In this document: positions 10,608-22,730 of the stretch, one piece after another | Layout of the letters: the number at the start of each line of letters is the position of its first letter | Position numbering within the stretch: the stretch's first letter is position 1 | NCBI RefSeq assembly: GCF_005239225.2 | Contig: NC_133288.1 | Location: 12,344,169-12,408,168 of the forward strand | DNA: 64,000 nucleotides | Direction of reading: 5' to 3' | DNA from: Populus alba | Lineage: Eukaryota; Streptophyta; Magnoliopsida; Malpighiales; Salicaceae | Made by a program: the position numbers and the translations under genes | Notes under the pieces: generated by a model | What the model saw: the letters and a program-made list of their open reading frames with translations, nothing else | The model's database searches: none | What the model was told of the DNA's origin: nothing

Positions 10608-13600
10608 TCAAGTCATGGCGCTAGGGTTCTTAGTTATGGGCAAGTTTCCATCATAAGTGCACTTTAGCACATCTGGTGTCCTCACCAGTCGGGGCCCAAC
10701 TGGCACCTTCGTTTTTGGACGAATATCCTGCACAGGGCATCAAACACCATTTCAGAACCCACGAGAAATACAAAGGTGATAAGACCAGCAAACGTAAAGT
10801 GATGACATTTTCCTGTCTTCATCAAATGTTTGCTGCTGATAAATACCACTCCTTGCTATTCCTTTTACGAGAATTCTTGTTTGTCCTGAAGATATTTGAG
10901 GTTCATGCAGGTTACGTGATTGTTTGAATAGTTAAACAATTCTGTCAACTGAGGCTAGACCAGGTATTAGGGGATGTGGGATTAAGATTATGAATAAATA
11001 GCGTAGCTGTTCAATTCAATTCTCCCTTGGGTTCCAGAGAAAAGAAAAGACATTATGTTTGTCAAGCTTCTGGTTGTATGAATATGCATGTGAATTAGGA
11101 TTATAATAGGCATTTCACTGCCTGAACAGCATAAGCTTTAATTTCTGGAGATAGGATGTGAGTTATTTAACTACCTGGTCAAAGATAGATGTTGGGATTG
11201 CAAAGGTGGCAACAGCATTAGGAGAATCGACTATTCCAGAAATCCTTCCTTCACATGGGCAACATGATAGCAGAAGATACATCTGAAAAACATTACCATA
11301 TCCTCTATATGAGTTAACATCAAATAAACTTGTATTTTATCTCACTTGATGCTTCCTTTTCTGCATGGGCTATGGATATGGCCATTGCCATGCAAGAACG
11401 GAAATATTTTGGTGTTGGGAGATCACAAACCTGTTCTTTGGAGTAGCCAAATTTAGAGAGGTAGTCGATGGCATTGAGCACTGCTCGCTTGTATGCAACA
11501 CTTGCATCAAGGAAGTGCTGCCTTCCGCTCTCATCTACACTGATGCCTTCAAATACCAACCACTCTGAAAATCTTGGCTCCACAGGGCCAATCTCAAAGA
11601 TTGGGTTCACATGAAGAAGAGTCGGCCCCATTGGGGTAAGGTACTCTTTCATTCCACCCTTTATGATTTCACATCTGATACAGAAATCACAAGTGCTATA
11701 CAGTATATACATTGGATAAACTTTGAATATACTAAACATATAAGAAATTGAGGACGATAGAACTTCAACGAATTGCCACCCAAAACTGAGTGATGTTAGA
11801 TAGGATAATAGTAGACCAGGCGTTAACTAGAACATGATCTGCAATAAACGAAAGTAAGTGGTACTTATGTGTGCGTGTGTGTATATCTTGTGATGTTAAT
11901 TACAAATGTACTTGCATGTTTTGTTGCATAAGCTAAATAGAATAAGATTGAAGAATCATAATACTTGTTCCTAGCAATGTAAGCAAAAAGAGACAAAATC
12001 ATAGGATAGGTAACAAGAGACGTACTTGAGCTCCAAGAACCCACTCATCTCAATCGCCCCACAGAAGGCAATTTCACCATCGCCCTGAGAGAAGTGCATG
12101 TCACCAGTGCTAACATTTGCTCCTTCTATGAATACTGGAAGATACACTTTCGAACCTCTACTAAGATTTTTGATGTCACAATTTCCTCCATTTTCTCTTC
12201 CTGGAATTGTTCTTGCTGCCTCAGTAGCAATCTTTTCCCATTCAGGCGTGCCCTTTTGGATCTACACATGACTATCACCAGTTAGAATAGCGACTTTCGG
12301 CAAGAAAACATAGTTTAGTTACCACCCTAGCGGTCCATGCTTTGTTAGCATAAAAATACTGATGCAAGTTAACAACAATATCAGCATCGTTGGGCTTTTA
12401 CTGATCAAAGTTTTAGAAATATTTACTTCTGTAATCTGCTTGGACACCAGAGGCTTTTATAACCAGAAGTCGTTTGTGGTGTTTTACATACCCATAGCAT
12501 TAATTGATGTCATTATATGTACCTTTCCTAGGTGGCAACCTTTTGTTGATGGTAGATTTGCCAGTGGTCTTGAATGCAAAACTTCGCATAGCTTCAGATG
12601 TTTGAGCCCAGTTTCCTCTACTTCTCTCTCCCTTTCATTCCATATGTTCAGGAGTTCCCTTGATGGTGCAGTACCAACTATTCCAGGGTGAGTCAGACCT
12701 GGAAACCGAACCCCTGATGTGAAAAAGAAAAACAAAATCATGCAATTACCATATATAGACTACTTTTCATCTTATGGCTCCGGTTGTATAATTTCGTGCC
12801 TGGTCTTATGAAGACGGGAGATTTTAAGCCCAGTCCAAATACCTGGTATTTGAGGCGAATAAGCATAGATTCCTTCAAAATACCAAATAGCTTTGGTTGC
12901 ACAAGGAAAGTGGTCAGTCAAGAAACCACCTCCATTTTCTCTGTCAAATGATGCTGTAAAACCCCATTCATCTCCAGGGAGAGGACCCAAGTTGCATATT
13001 TCAACAGCAAGTAGATCACCTGGCTGTGCTGGCTTCCCTTCCTCGTCCAAAACTCTAATTGGGCCACTGAGATAGTGAACCTAAACCAGTTTCCAAGCAA
13101 AACGATCATCAAATAAATCTAGTTCACAAAGTGATTGATTAGTCTAATCATGTGGGTTCTTCTAATGAAGTTAATTATTTGCAGTTCCTTAATTTCTACA
13201 CATGTTTTCTACCAGGCACTAATTTGTTCTCCTGCTTCCTCGTATATAAAAAAACAGAGGTAGGTGACCAATTTTTTATTTTATTATTGTTGTTGTTCAT
13301 ATCTGCTTGAGAATTAGTTTACAGGTGACATTTGTCTGAAATCTAGAGTTAATTAAGAATAATGGAGAAGTTAAGAAAATAGATTCGTACTTACAGATGA
13401 TAAGTCTATGGTTTTCACATCAATTGCAGAATCATTATCTTTGATCATACCTCCAGTCCAGTCAACCATCTCCACTCTAAACACCTCACCGACTTTAACC
13501 TCAGCAACTGGTGGTATTCCTGGATGCCACCGGTTGTGGAGAGGGAGTATCTGCTCCCAAGGCTTCTTCTTCAAGTCTATTGGCACTACTAATCTTGGGG

Positions 13601-13613
13601 TTGAAGGAGCCAT
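10608..13613 (-). CDS. Acetamidase/formamidase family protein, indole-3-acetamide hydrolase-like (seven exons)
   Basis: I read seven exons with GT-AG borders: 13613-13395, 13080-12843, 12713-12523, 12261-12026, 11674-11431, 11282-11175 and 10727-10608. They total 1356 bp and encode 451 residues, about the length of the Arabidopsis homologues, and all phases agree. It belongs to the FmdA/AmdA amidase family. Characteristic blocks are PLHNRWHP (24-31), the segment around GDEWGFT, TDHFPCATKAIWYFEGIYA, GDMHFSQGDGE (269-279) and LLSCCPCEGRISGI. The family hydrolyses small amides. The Arabidopsis members At4g37550/At4g37560 (IAMH1/2) convert indole-3-acetamide to the auxin IAA, so a role in auxin supply is plausible; substrate specificity is inference. 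No signal peptide is visible, so it is probably cytosolic. The stop is TGA at 10608-10610. A second, intact first exon lies upstream at 14240-14458. Confidence 0.92.
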
Positions 13614-14110
13614 GGTGGAAACGCAGAGAGAGCGCGGGGGAATATGGAATCTTTTGTTGTAAAATTACCTCACTAATGGAAGAGGAGTTAACTAGTACAG
13701 TTAGGACCGTTGTTTGTTCATGCTGTGATTTTAAAAAAAATTAATTTTTTTTAGTTTAAATTAAAATTTTTTAGGTTTGTTTTGATGGGATAATGCTAAA
13801 AATAAATTAATATATTCCTAAATAAAAAATAATTACGGCTACAATGTCAAAATCGTATTAGTAAATAACAAAGGAGTACAAATTTTTTTCCTATGGTCCC
13901 CCGTACTCCTTCCAACAAAGGACGAACAATAAATCATAGCCAAAACCTGACAAACCCAGCTACATGATTCAGGTTCTGCAGCTGCAAAACGATTAAGCGG
14001 CGAACCCAGGTCTGTATTTGTTGGCTTGGATTTATGGCCAGTGCTACATATGTTTGAAGTTCATACGTCTGATTACCAATTTCCTCGCATATTGTTGTAT
14101 CAAAGCGCTA

Positions 14111-14145
<35 letters not shown>

Positions 14146-14239
14146 TTATGGATCCGTAAAGCAGATATTGGAATAGAAAACTAATGAATGATAGCTGGAC
14201 TGGAACACACAAACAGTAAGGGAGGTAGCTACAACTCAC
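13614..14239. other. Spacer between the two formamidase first exons
   Basis: I searched this stretch by eye on the minus strand for counterparts of exons 2-7 and found none. It holds the presumed promoter and 5' leader of the proximal first exon, AT-rich sequence, and the TA microsatellite listed separately. If the distal exon is used, this stretch is part of its first intron. Confidence 0.6.
14114..14143. repeat. (TA)n microsatellite
   Basis: About 15 AT/TA units, lying just 3' of the distal formamidase first exon on its coding strand. Probably polymorphic in length. Confidence 0.9.
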
Positions 14240-14458
14240 AATAGAGGGATCAGCGTTCTTGATGTCCTCTGCGGAGTATTCTTTCGTGATACGGCCTCCA
14301 CTGAAGTCCACCATCTCAACTCTGAAAAGCTCTCCGACTGTCACCTCTGCGACCGGCGGTATGTCTGGGTGCCACCGGTTGTGAAGTGGAAGTTTCTGTT
14401 CCCATGGCTTCTTTTTGACATCTATGGGAAAGACCAGCCGTGCACCATGTTGTTCCAT
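14240..14458 (-). CDS. Duplicate or alternative first exon of the formamidase-like gene (partial)
   Basis: ATG at 14458, 73 codons, then a GTGAGT donor after residue Ile73. This is exactly the length (219 bp) and phase (0) of exon 1 of the downstream gene. The two encoded peptides agree at roughly two thirds of positions, sharing the PID(V/L)KKKPWEQ block, LPLHNRWHP and IPPVAEV. It has an intact start, no stops and a good donor, but no matching exons 2-7 follow before the proximal exon 1. It is either an alternative first exon splicing to the acceptor at 13080, which would give another 451-residue protein with a different N-terminus, or the surviving 5' end of a deleted tandem paralogue. The sequence alone does not decide; selection on the frame seems likely because it is uninterrupted. 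Confidence 0.65.
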
Positions 14459-14664
14459 GCCTCCTTTCTCTCTTAACTTTCAATCTTGATGCAGTTGAAG
14501 GGAGAAAAAGAGAGTTATAAATCCTGTATCTTTCTTGGAGTTGTTCATGAAGTAGTGCTGCAGCTTCAACCTTCACTTTCAGTTGAAGCTTGACACCCAT
14601 GATTGACACCGTAGAGTTTGATTTCTCTTTCTTCCTTTTTAGATGCTTGTTGGTGTGGAGTGGT

Positions 14665-14840
14665 TGTTTTTTAAATAATTTTTTATATTAAAATATATAT
14701 TAATGATATTTTTTTTTAGTTTTTAAAAATTATTTTTAATATTAATATATCAAAACGATTCAAAAATATAAATTATATTGAATTTTAGTAAATAAAAAAA
14801 AAAATTGAATTTTTTAAGAATATAATTTCACCTCTTTTCC
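14665..14840. repeat. AT-rich MITE-like dispersed repeat, copy B
   Basis: Shows the same word order as copy A: ATATTAAAATATATATTAATG, poly-T, TTATTTTTAATATTAATATA, then TCAAAACGATTCAAAAATAT. It lies upstream of the distal formamidase exon. Confidence 0.55.
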
Positions 14841-16904
14841 GAACACTACCTTAGTGGGATGGACCACTTCGAGAATTGATTGAGCTTTTGACACATGGAC
14901 TATTGCTGACTACATGCGTTGTCTCAGAAACATTTACTGAAACAATATATAAATCAAGTTTGTTCTTGGGTGAGGTGATAACAAAAGTTAGCCAATGATA
15001 TAGAAGTATTGTTTGCTTGGAAATTTTTTTTTTTTTAAAAGTAAATTTTAAGAAGTTAAATTCTGAAAAAATGAAATTATTTTTTGATATTCGATAGTAT
15101 AATAAAAAATAAGTTGGAAAACACTTTTTCAGTATTTGGTTATGTCATGAAAAATAAGCTGGAAAATAATTTATTAATGTTTTATTTTTTTTCAATTTTA
15201 TTAAAATAATGAGAAACAAATCTTACAAATCAAAAGGTTGAACAGGAATGAAATTGAAAAAAAATATAATTTTATAAATTATCTCAAATAAAATAAATAA
15301 TAATCAAAATAATAGAGATCAAATCTAAAAAATAAAAAACAATTGAAAGATGAAGAAATTAAAATAATAATAATTAACATTTCATAAATTATTTCAAATA
15401 AAATAAGTAACAATCAAAAGAATGAGAACCAAATTTGATAAATAAAAAATTTCAATTAAAAAATGATAAGGGAAAAGCAAATAATAATTATAAAAATAAA
15501 AACCAAAATTTATATATATAATATATACCAAAACATTATAGGGCTCTGGTTTATTTTTTTTATTGCTACAGTGAAACTATCTTTTTATTTTTGAGTTAAA
15601 AAAAAAAAGTCTTTAAGATGGGGTGCTTAAGTATTTTTTTTTTTTACTAGCTTATTGGTTATTAAAAATTATTTGAAGTGTTTAGATTTTTTTTTTTTTA
15701 TTTAGTAAAAATATTTTTTTGACTAAAAAATCAACAATTCTTAAGAGTTATTGATCAAAGGTTTCTTTTTCTTTTCATAAAATTTTAAATGATAAAAATA
15801 TTTTTTTACCTCGATAACCAAAAAATTCTTATGATGTTGGACAAGGGTTTTTTTAAATTATTTTTCATCATTCGTGTACATTTAAAGTATGTTTTTGGCC
15901 TTGAAAAAGATTTAAAAAAAAAAGTCTGTATTTGAGGGTATTTTTATACTTTCTTATCAATTTTTTGGATAATTACCACAATTAGATGAGATGTTTTGGT
16001 ATTTTTTTCGTTGATTTTTTTTTTTTTTAATCAATAAAAATATTGTTGTGTGCTTAGCAAATAAGTTGCATTTACATCATTCAGGCCGCACGTGACGCTA
16101 TCTAGTTGTCAAACATGATTTTCCATCATCTTTTTGTGTGTCTTATCGTCTTTTTATCAAATCATATGAAAATCGTGTTGCACTATAAAAAAAAAATTCA
16201 AATAAACCCCCTAAACTATCGTTCATCTTAATTTACATCTTTTTGCATATTTCAATTTATACTCCTTTATTAAATCATGTTAATAAGTTTTTGAAAATCA
16301 CTTGTATAAAGAAAAAAAGAAGTTAAAATAATTGATGGATGAAAAATAAATCACCAAACAATATTTAAACCAAATGAAGGAAGAAATAATTGAAATAAAA
16401 ATCCTACTCTTTTTAGAATCTCATAACCCAGCAATAAAGAAGAAATCAAATATGATGCAAGTCATTACATAGCCTTTTGTTGTAAAAATAGAAAACACTC
16501 ATATAAAAAGTTCAAGAATTATCAACTTTAAAAATAAAAATAAAATCAGTTCTCTTTTTCTATTACTTTTTTTTAGGATTCTTATTTCAATTATAATATA
16601 TTAATACAATTCAAAAATATTAAAAATAAAATAAATAAATTTTAATAAAAAATAAATTAAACTCAATACCAAACATATGTATCTCGTTTTCACCTATCCT
16701 TCGCACTTTACAATAGGGACTAAAAGATGCCATTGAATCCGAAAGAACAAGACGACCCCACCTATTATTTAGTGATGGAAAACAGGCTTGAAGCTAATCC
16801 AAGTTCCAGGATGCCCCCACAAATTGGAATCTTAGAGATATTGCTTGAATTTCACCATGATTTGAGCTCTTGTTTTTCTTATTATACAAAACTGCTATGG
16901 TTAT

Positions 16905-17075
16905 ATATTTTTTAAAAAAATTATATGTATTAAAATAATATTTTTTTTATTTTAAAAAAAATTATTTTTAATATCTGTATATTAAAATATTAAAAAAATA
17001 AAAATATAATTTTAAATAAAAAATAAAATGAATTTAATTTTTCAAAAAAACTATTTTTAAAACAAAAAATAAACA
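16905..17075. repeat. AT-rich MITE-like dispersed repeat, copy D
   Basis: TATATTTTTTAAAAAAATT, ATTAAAATAATATTTTTTTT, ATTATTTTTAATATCTGTAT and the following A-rich tail match copies A and E in order. A weaker related stretch lies just before it, at about 16570-16680. Confidence 0.55.
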
Positions 17076-17199
17076 AATTCTTGATGCAATGGTCCCAACA
17101 GCCTTTTTATCATGCTTATCATATTGATAAATTTTGAATATTATTGTCTACCAACCACTATAGTTTTTTTTTTTTTTTGTCTAGGCCACGTGTAGAGGA

Positions 17200-17370
17200 T
17201 ATTTAAAAATATAGTAGTAATTACTTTTTAAAGTATTTTTTGTCTAAAAATATATTAAAATAAAATTTTATTTTTATTTTTAAAAAATATTTTTGACATC
17301 AGCATATTAAATGAATCTAAAAATATAAAAATTTTAAATTTTTATAAAAATAAATTTATATAAAATACGG
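17200..17370. repeat. AT-rich MITE-like dispersed repeat, copy E
   Basis: Contains AAGTATTTTTTGTCTAAAAA, TATTAAAATAAAATTTTATT, TATTTTTGACATCAGCATAT and GAATCTAAAAATATAAAAAT, in the same order as copies A and D. Confidence 0.55.
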
Positions 17371-18774
17371 TGTACAGAACCTGTGGCTAAAATGCTGATA
17401 TGCTAGTGTAACTGTGTAGTACCGTTTTTGTTGCATCCTTTCTTTAGCATAAAAAGTATAACTGCAAGTACTTATCATTTTATTCAGAAATGCAATACAT
17501 ATGGTAAATGATATTCAAGCACTACCTTACTACTACGATATACTATTCAAGTACTACCTTATTTATTCTCCATAATCTATCTTTATTATTTTGATGGATA
17601 AAATACCCCTAGTTATATTTTTTAAAAAATATATATGATTCCTAATGTTAGTTATATAATTACATCTCAAAAATATATCTAAAAATAAAAATTATTTATT
17701 CTTATATTTAGAATAATCAAGATTTACCCTTTTTATCGTCACCTATCAATAAATTTAAAATCTTGGGCATTGTTTTTGGGTATTTAATTTTTTTATTTTA
17801 TTTTGTAATCTGTTGCTAAAAAATTACCAAGAAATTATCAGGGGGTGAAAAATATTATAATGACTTGTTTGGTTGGTTTTTAGATACTTTTTGGAGATGG
17901 AATTTCATGAGGATTTAAAGTGAGTGAATATTACTGATTTCCGTATTGATACAAACTGATTAATTGAGGTAGAGAATCAAAGCAAAATAAAAATCCCAAA
18001 CCACCTAAAATATTTTAAAAAAATCCGGCAAAATAAAATATTGCTAGGGATTTGCAACCAATCCGACGGTTGCAAGTGTGCACGAACACGCACGGGATGC
18101 TTGAATTATTACCAATCGTTTTTAACATTCCAAGCGCTAGGTGCCGTTGCCATTTTTACATCCACTTTATATATTGCAAACTTTTTAATACTATGATGAT
18201 TATTAATATTTATATAAAATTTATTCTTGAAATATGTGAATATATGTTAAAATAGCTTATATATTCTTGTTATTTAAATTCTTTAACAATAATATTTTTT
18301 TAATATTTATTAATAGTTCTATCAATTGTCATTTTCATTTTAAAGTTCCACTTATTACCTAATAATTTCTTTCTAGATGGAAGATCTACTAATATATATA
18401 TATAATTATTTATAATGAATTTAATTTTACTATTAACAACTTTCTTTTAATAGAAAGCTTCTAAATAGGTGGATGACCTTCAAGTCGCTCTAAGATTCAT
18501 TTTCTAACAAATATGTTGGAAGATTAGAAACAAAAATTATGATTGTTTTCTTCCTTTTACTCTTTATTGACACAATTTCATTATGTTTTAATTGATAAGA
18601 GCTACGTTAACATTTCTCATAAATGAATAAATTTCCTATACTTTCTTAAATAGAAATAAATGTTCAAAGAATATGGTATCCTTTATTCCATTATAGTATT
18701 ATGAATATCTTCAATACTTGATGTCCTAGGGAAACGTTGAATGATGAGTTGGCCTCTTGAGAGGTATTGGGACA

Positions 18775-19290
18775 AAATTGTTTTTGGATATAATTATAAA
18801 ATTATGATTATAAGATTCAGGAGTTGTCATCTAGTAATAAAGCTATTAGAAAAAATTGTCTGTGAGAGTCCCGGTAAGGGATTGGTAGTGCAAGAAAAAG
18901 ATGCATCACCTTTAGTGCACCTTACCTGAGTTAAGATACATTATTATTTGATTATTTTTCTAGGTCAAGTTTCTATTTGTTGGTCTCATTTAATATTCAA
19001 AGTAGATCTTCTTTCGTGAAGAAGTTTCTACCTTATCGGGTTAAATACTAACCGTTCTAAAGTCTAAAGTCTAAATTTTAATATTGCATTTATTTTGTAC
19101 TTTGTATCTTTAATACTTGAGAGTATACTCTATTGTGTAGTTTTACACCCTCCAAGTATTAAAGTTTACAACTAAACCCTAATACTTTAAATATAAAAGT
19201 GAACAAAATGATTGGTGAAGGATTTTTATTTTGATCAAACCCTAACGGATAATCATAAACTAGTTACGATATTCATTTTTGCATTTTAAA
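18775..19290. repeat. Dispersed repeat family R3, copy 1
   Basis: Aligns by eye with 49735-50190 in the same orientation. Shared words include ATAAAATTATGATT, GTCATC then CTA, CACTAGAAAA/TATTAGAAAA, GAGAGT then GGTAAGGG, TATCACC/CATCACC, TTGCACC/GTGCACC, and later ACTAAATCCTAA/TCAAACCCTAA followed by GGATAAT. Non-coding; probably an old LTR or other element part. Confidence 0.6.
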
Positions 19291-19859
19291 ACATGAAAAA
19301 GATGAATTTTTGTTATCATCCCTTAAACATTCTACTTGAAATAGATTGCATTGCTGATTTTGTTTAAAATTGCTAAGAATTTGTTCTTCTCTCTCTCTCT
19401 TTTTTCTTCCTATCATGTTCATGTCTCTAGCGTCAGTGAGCCGTACCCACGAATATTTTCAACTTTGGCGTTTGTAAAAACTACACAAACCTAAAAAATT
19501 ATTATATTCCTGACTCTTATACTAGTGAATAAGCTCATAAAATTTTAAATTTTAATGTAGAAGAAACAATTTTTCTATGCCATTTTATTTTTATTTACCT
19601 TTTTAATTATTTACTGTTTTTAGACAAAAATAAATAAATAAATAACATTGCAAAATAGATTAGCATTTAATAGTAATGATCCACAGATTGAGCATATAGT
19701 AAAAAAAAAACCACCAAGAAAAAAATAAAACAAAGTGTGAGGGGCCCACAAATAAATCAACAAAAATCTCCAAATATTTCTAAAATTTTATGATATCGAA
19801 AAGGAACTTGTTTAACTAGATATCAAAATAGAAGATGAATAAAACACATGGACAAGGTA
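19291..19859. other. AT-rich intergenic region
   Basis: No gene and no clear repeat copy seen. It contains a short CT-rich run near 19390. Confidence 0.5.
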
Positions 19860-20420
19860 TAAGGGTGCGTTTTGCCGAACACACCCTTAGCCAACACAAT
19901 TTGGGCCAAAAGTTCATAACCAACCCACTTTTTTTTTTAAACTAGGCTAGATTTAGCTTAGTCATATGAGCTGGACTAGATCCAGCCAACCCGGCCCGAC
20001 CTAGTTATTGGTTTGACTAGTAGCCTGGCACGCACGCCTGCTACAATAAAGGTTTAATTGAATTAGAGAGGGGAAGTTTCTGTCATGGGTTCCTCTTTTG
20101 TACTCTATGTCTTTTCTTTTCTTGTTCCTTTCGCTTCTTGTTTTTCCTTGTCTCTTTATCTCTCTCTCCTCCTCTAGACTTTCTTCCCTGTTTTTTTTCT
20201 CCTCTAATCCCCTAGCGATGGTTGCTTTGTTGGGTATTTATAGGGGACCGTGCGTGGTAGTCTTTTAGCCCGCTGCTTCCTTCCTGGGAGGAGGATAAGG
20301 CTTCGCTCGGCATTGGTGTTTGACAAGGACTCGGACTCCTAGAGTCCTTTCATTGCAAGGGTCTAGGTGGTGTTGTTTTTCCCGTCTTTATGGTATTTCA
20401 GTATTTTCACTTTTTAAACA
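19860..20420. other. Possible LTR-retroelement remnant
   Basis: A GC-richer, non-coding stretch contains a pyrimidine-rich tract (about 20095-20215), then a TATA-like TATTTATAGGGG, then GC-rich transcribed-looking sequence. This arrangement resembles the regulatory part of a plant LTR. No terminal TG/CA pair or flanking duplication was identified, so the assignment is tentative. Confidence 0.3.
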
Positions 20421-20997
20421 ATCAAATTAAACATGTGCTCCTGAATCTCATAAAAGTAAGTAATTAGGGTTAGGGGTTTTAAGCCTTGTTTTTTGTTGTT
20501 GTTAATTATAGGTTTGATTAATGGTAATAACCTAATTTAATAATTTGATAATATTTTTAAATTTGAAAAAACTACTGACATTTTGGGGACGCCACGTAGT
20601 TTGGACAGTGTGTGTAGTCGCTTCTGGTGGTAAAAAATAGGCCTTTATTGTATAATTTTATTCCTCGTTATCTTCTTTTCTATTATGAATATTGTGTGTT
20701 GTCAATATTATTTTAGCTTTAATTAGCATTATTACATATTTATCATAACAATTTTTTTATATTTTTCTAACTTCATTTTAACTTTAAATATTACTTTTTT
20801 TACAAAAAAAAAAAATCCAACCTCACTCGCAGTAAAAAACACGAATACCAATGCTAGCATGCACCTAAATGACTAGCATAAGATGTACAAAGAAGATTCA
20901 TGTTCATATTTTTGAAAGAATTACGCTCTCCAAAGTTACACCACACTTTTTCATAAAATAAAGTAAAAGAAGAGAAAAACACCTTGCATTTAAATAA

Positions 20998-21008
20998 AGT
21001 TTAGATAA
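20998..21008 (+). repeat. Target-site duplication, left copy (SINE)
   Basis: AGTTTAGATAA here matches AGTCTAGATAA at 21189-21199 at 10 of 11 positions. The two flank the SINE. Confidence 0.7.
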
Positions 21009-21188
21009 TTTTAAGGGATGTAATTCAACTAATCATATTCTAAATTTATTTTCTATAGGTCACTAGTTCGAGTTCCACAAATCTCAGGGTCACTAAATAT
21101 TTACATAATCATTAACTTTAGAGCTTATAAGATTAGTTGAGATATACGATACTAACTCGAATATTAATATTAATGATAAAAAAAAAAA
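21009..21188 (+). mobile_element. Au-like SINE retroposon with target-site duplication
   Basis: About 180 bp, the size of plant Au SINEs. A tRNA-like head holds an A-box-like GTAATTCAACTAATC and a B-box-like AGTTCGAGTTCC (21065-21076). The body then runs AGGGTCAC, AAGATTAGTTGAGATATAC and CTAACTCG, recalling the family words GGGTCCGTGGGATTAGTCGAGGTGCAC, and it ends in a poly-A tail. An 11-bp flanking duplication (10 of 11 matching) brackets it. The family name is from memory of the Au consensus; sequence divergence shows an old insertion. Confidence 0.7.
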
Positions 21189-21199
21189 AGTCTAGATAA
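21189..21199 (+). repeat. Target-site duplication, right copy (SINE)
   Basis: AGTCTAGATAA directly follows the poly-A tail; it is the partner of 20998-21008. Confidence 0.7.
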
Positions 21200-22570
21200 C
21201 CATTTAATATCTCTAATCTATATATAAACAGCACCGCCTAACCATGGGCGTGTTTCCTAATCTTTTGCCAAGATTCTTCTCAATGATTGGTCACTAAAAA
21301 TAAAAATACCATGTTGTTCTCTGCATTATAAAATATCAGATTAACCCCACAATAACTATACTAATATTTTCCATTTCTCCATACCATGTGCATGCCATGA
21401 CCAGTGACCGCTGCCCCACGGTAGCAGTACTACTTCTATTAATAAAAATAGAAACACCAACTCTTCTTCTTCACACCATCTTTCTCCTCTATTAAAACTT
21501 TGCTTGAACATGCGAGTTAATCTATGAATTTAAAAGAACAAGCTGACTCGAGTAGAGTTTTTAGTCAAGTTAAATAAGATAGTGACCTGGCAAATTTATT
21601 TCCAGATTTTTAATAATTTGATCAAATCTAATTCAAACTAAATCAAGTTAACATCTTAAAAAAAATTAAAACATTATCATCCTAATTGACCTAGCGACCT
21701 GCAAGTATAGAGAATATTATTACCATGTGAAACAAATTTAATGAGCATACACAAATGATATATTTTCTGTATTCTATAAAAAATCACAACAATTAGAAAT
21801 TTTCTCTTTATGGCAGGGATATGCATGGATTACAATGAGTATTCATAAATTGAGTTTTTTTATATCTGTATCCTGTACATTACTTATCTGATATAAAATT
21901 TAGATATATAAAGTTTTGGATATTCATATAGGTATTTATTATTTGATCATTATTTAATACTTAACAAAAAAATAAAATATTTGAAGTATTTATAGATGTA
22001 TTAAATGATTATTGTGTGTATCTTGAGTTAGGTTTGAGTTGGGTTTTGAGTCACTTTTAATAATATTTATATTTTATCCATTATCCATCAGTAAAATAGT
22101 ATTAAAAAAAACTTATTTATTTAAATCGAGTCAGGTCATATCAATTGAGTTTAGATTAAATTATTATCAATAGGGATATATATTACAATTTCATAATCAA
22201 AATTATTTTTTTATTACATGATTTAGGTTGTGATTAAGTCATTCAACCATGGATAAAAAACTCGAAGCCAAAGAGAAAAAAAAAAATGATGATGAAAGGA
22301 ACCATCAATTTGCCCTTTGATGAGCAGAACCTAAGAGCGAAGGAGCAGAACCTAAGAGCAAAGGAGAATCCGACGGTGGAGGATCAGGCATCCGCGGAAA
22401 CACGGAACCGTTCACGCCCATGTCTTTGGAATCTTACATAACCACGCCCCAACAGCAATCCATTTTACGAACCCGTCAAACTGACTCAACCATAGTTAAA
22501 AATAAAACCTCTTCAAACCCAGCTTCTATCTTCTCCCCTCTATTAAATTAATAAATCCGTCCTCCAACAT
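21200..22570. other. Intergenic region and LBD promoter side
   Basis: No gene is seen. The last 300 bp are GC-richer and unique-looking and include a 21-bp tandem duplication (22322-22363). They probably form the promoter region of the LBD gene. Confidence 0.55.
22322..22363. repeat. Tandem duplication, 21-bp unit, in the LBD promoter region
   Basis: GAGCAGAACCTAAGAGC(G/A)AAG occurs twice in direct succession with one mismatch, about 210 bp upstream of the likely TATA box of the LBD gene. Confidence 0.9.
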
Positions 22571-22578
22571 TATATATA
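22571..22578 (+). promoter_or_regulatory. TATA box candidate for the LBD gene
   Basis: TATATATA lies 160 bp before the ATG at 22731, followed by a pyrimidine-rich leader. Position and composition fit a plant core promoter. Confidence 0.6.
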
Positions 22579-22730
22579 CCCCCTTCTCCTACCTCTCATA
22601 ACCTTAGTTTATCCCTTTCCTTCCCTATCTAACATCTATCTGTCTCTACTCTTCTCTCAACACGTTCTTTTATTGCATCCAAAGCAACTAGCTGTGTTCA
22701 TGTTCATGATTAATAACCAATTAGAGCAAG

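Larger units (their letters stand above)
14459..18774. other. AT-rich, gene-poor region
   Basis: No gene is recognised. It contains MITE-like copies at about 14665-14840, 16905-17075 and 17200-17370, plus many poly-T and poly-A runs. The short open frame at 16727-16915 has no recognisable product. The first hundred or so bases should be the leader and promoter of the distal formamidase exon. Confidence 0.55.

Noticed and set aside
10676..13662. Plus-strand open frames across the formamidase-like locus
   Set aside because: They are antisense shadows of the minus-strand exons, whose phases and splice sites agree throughout.
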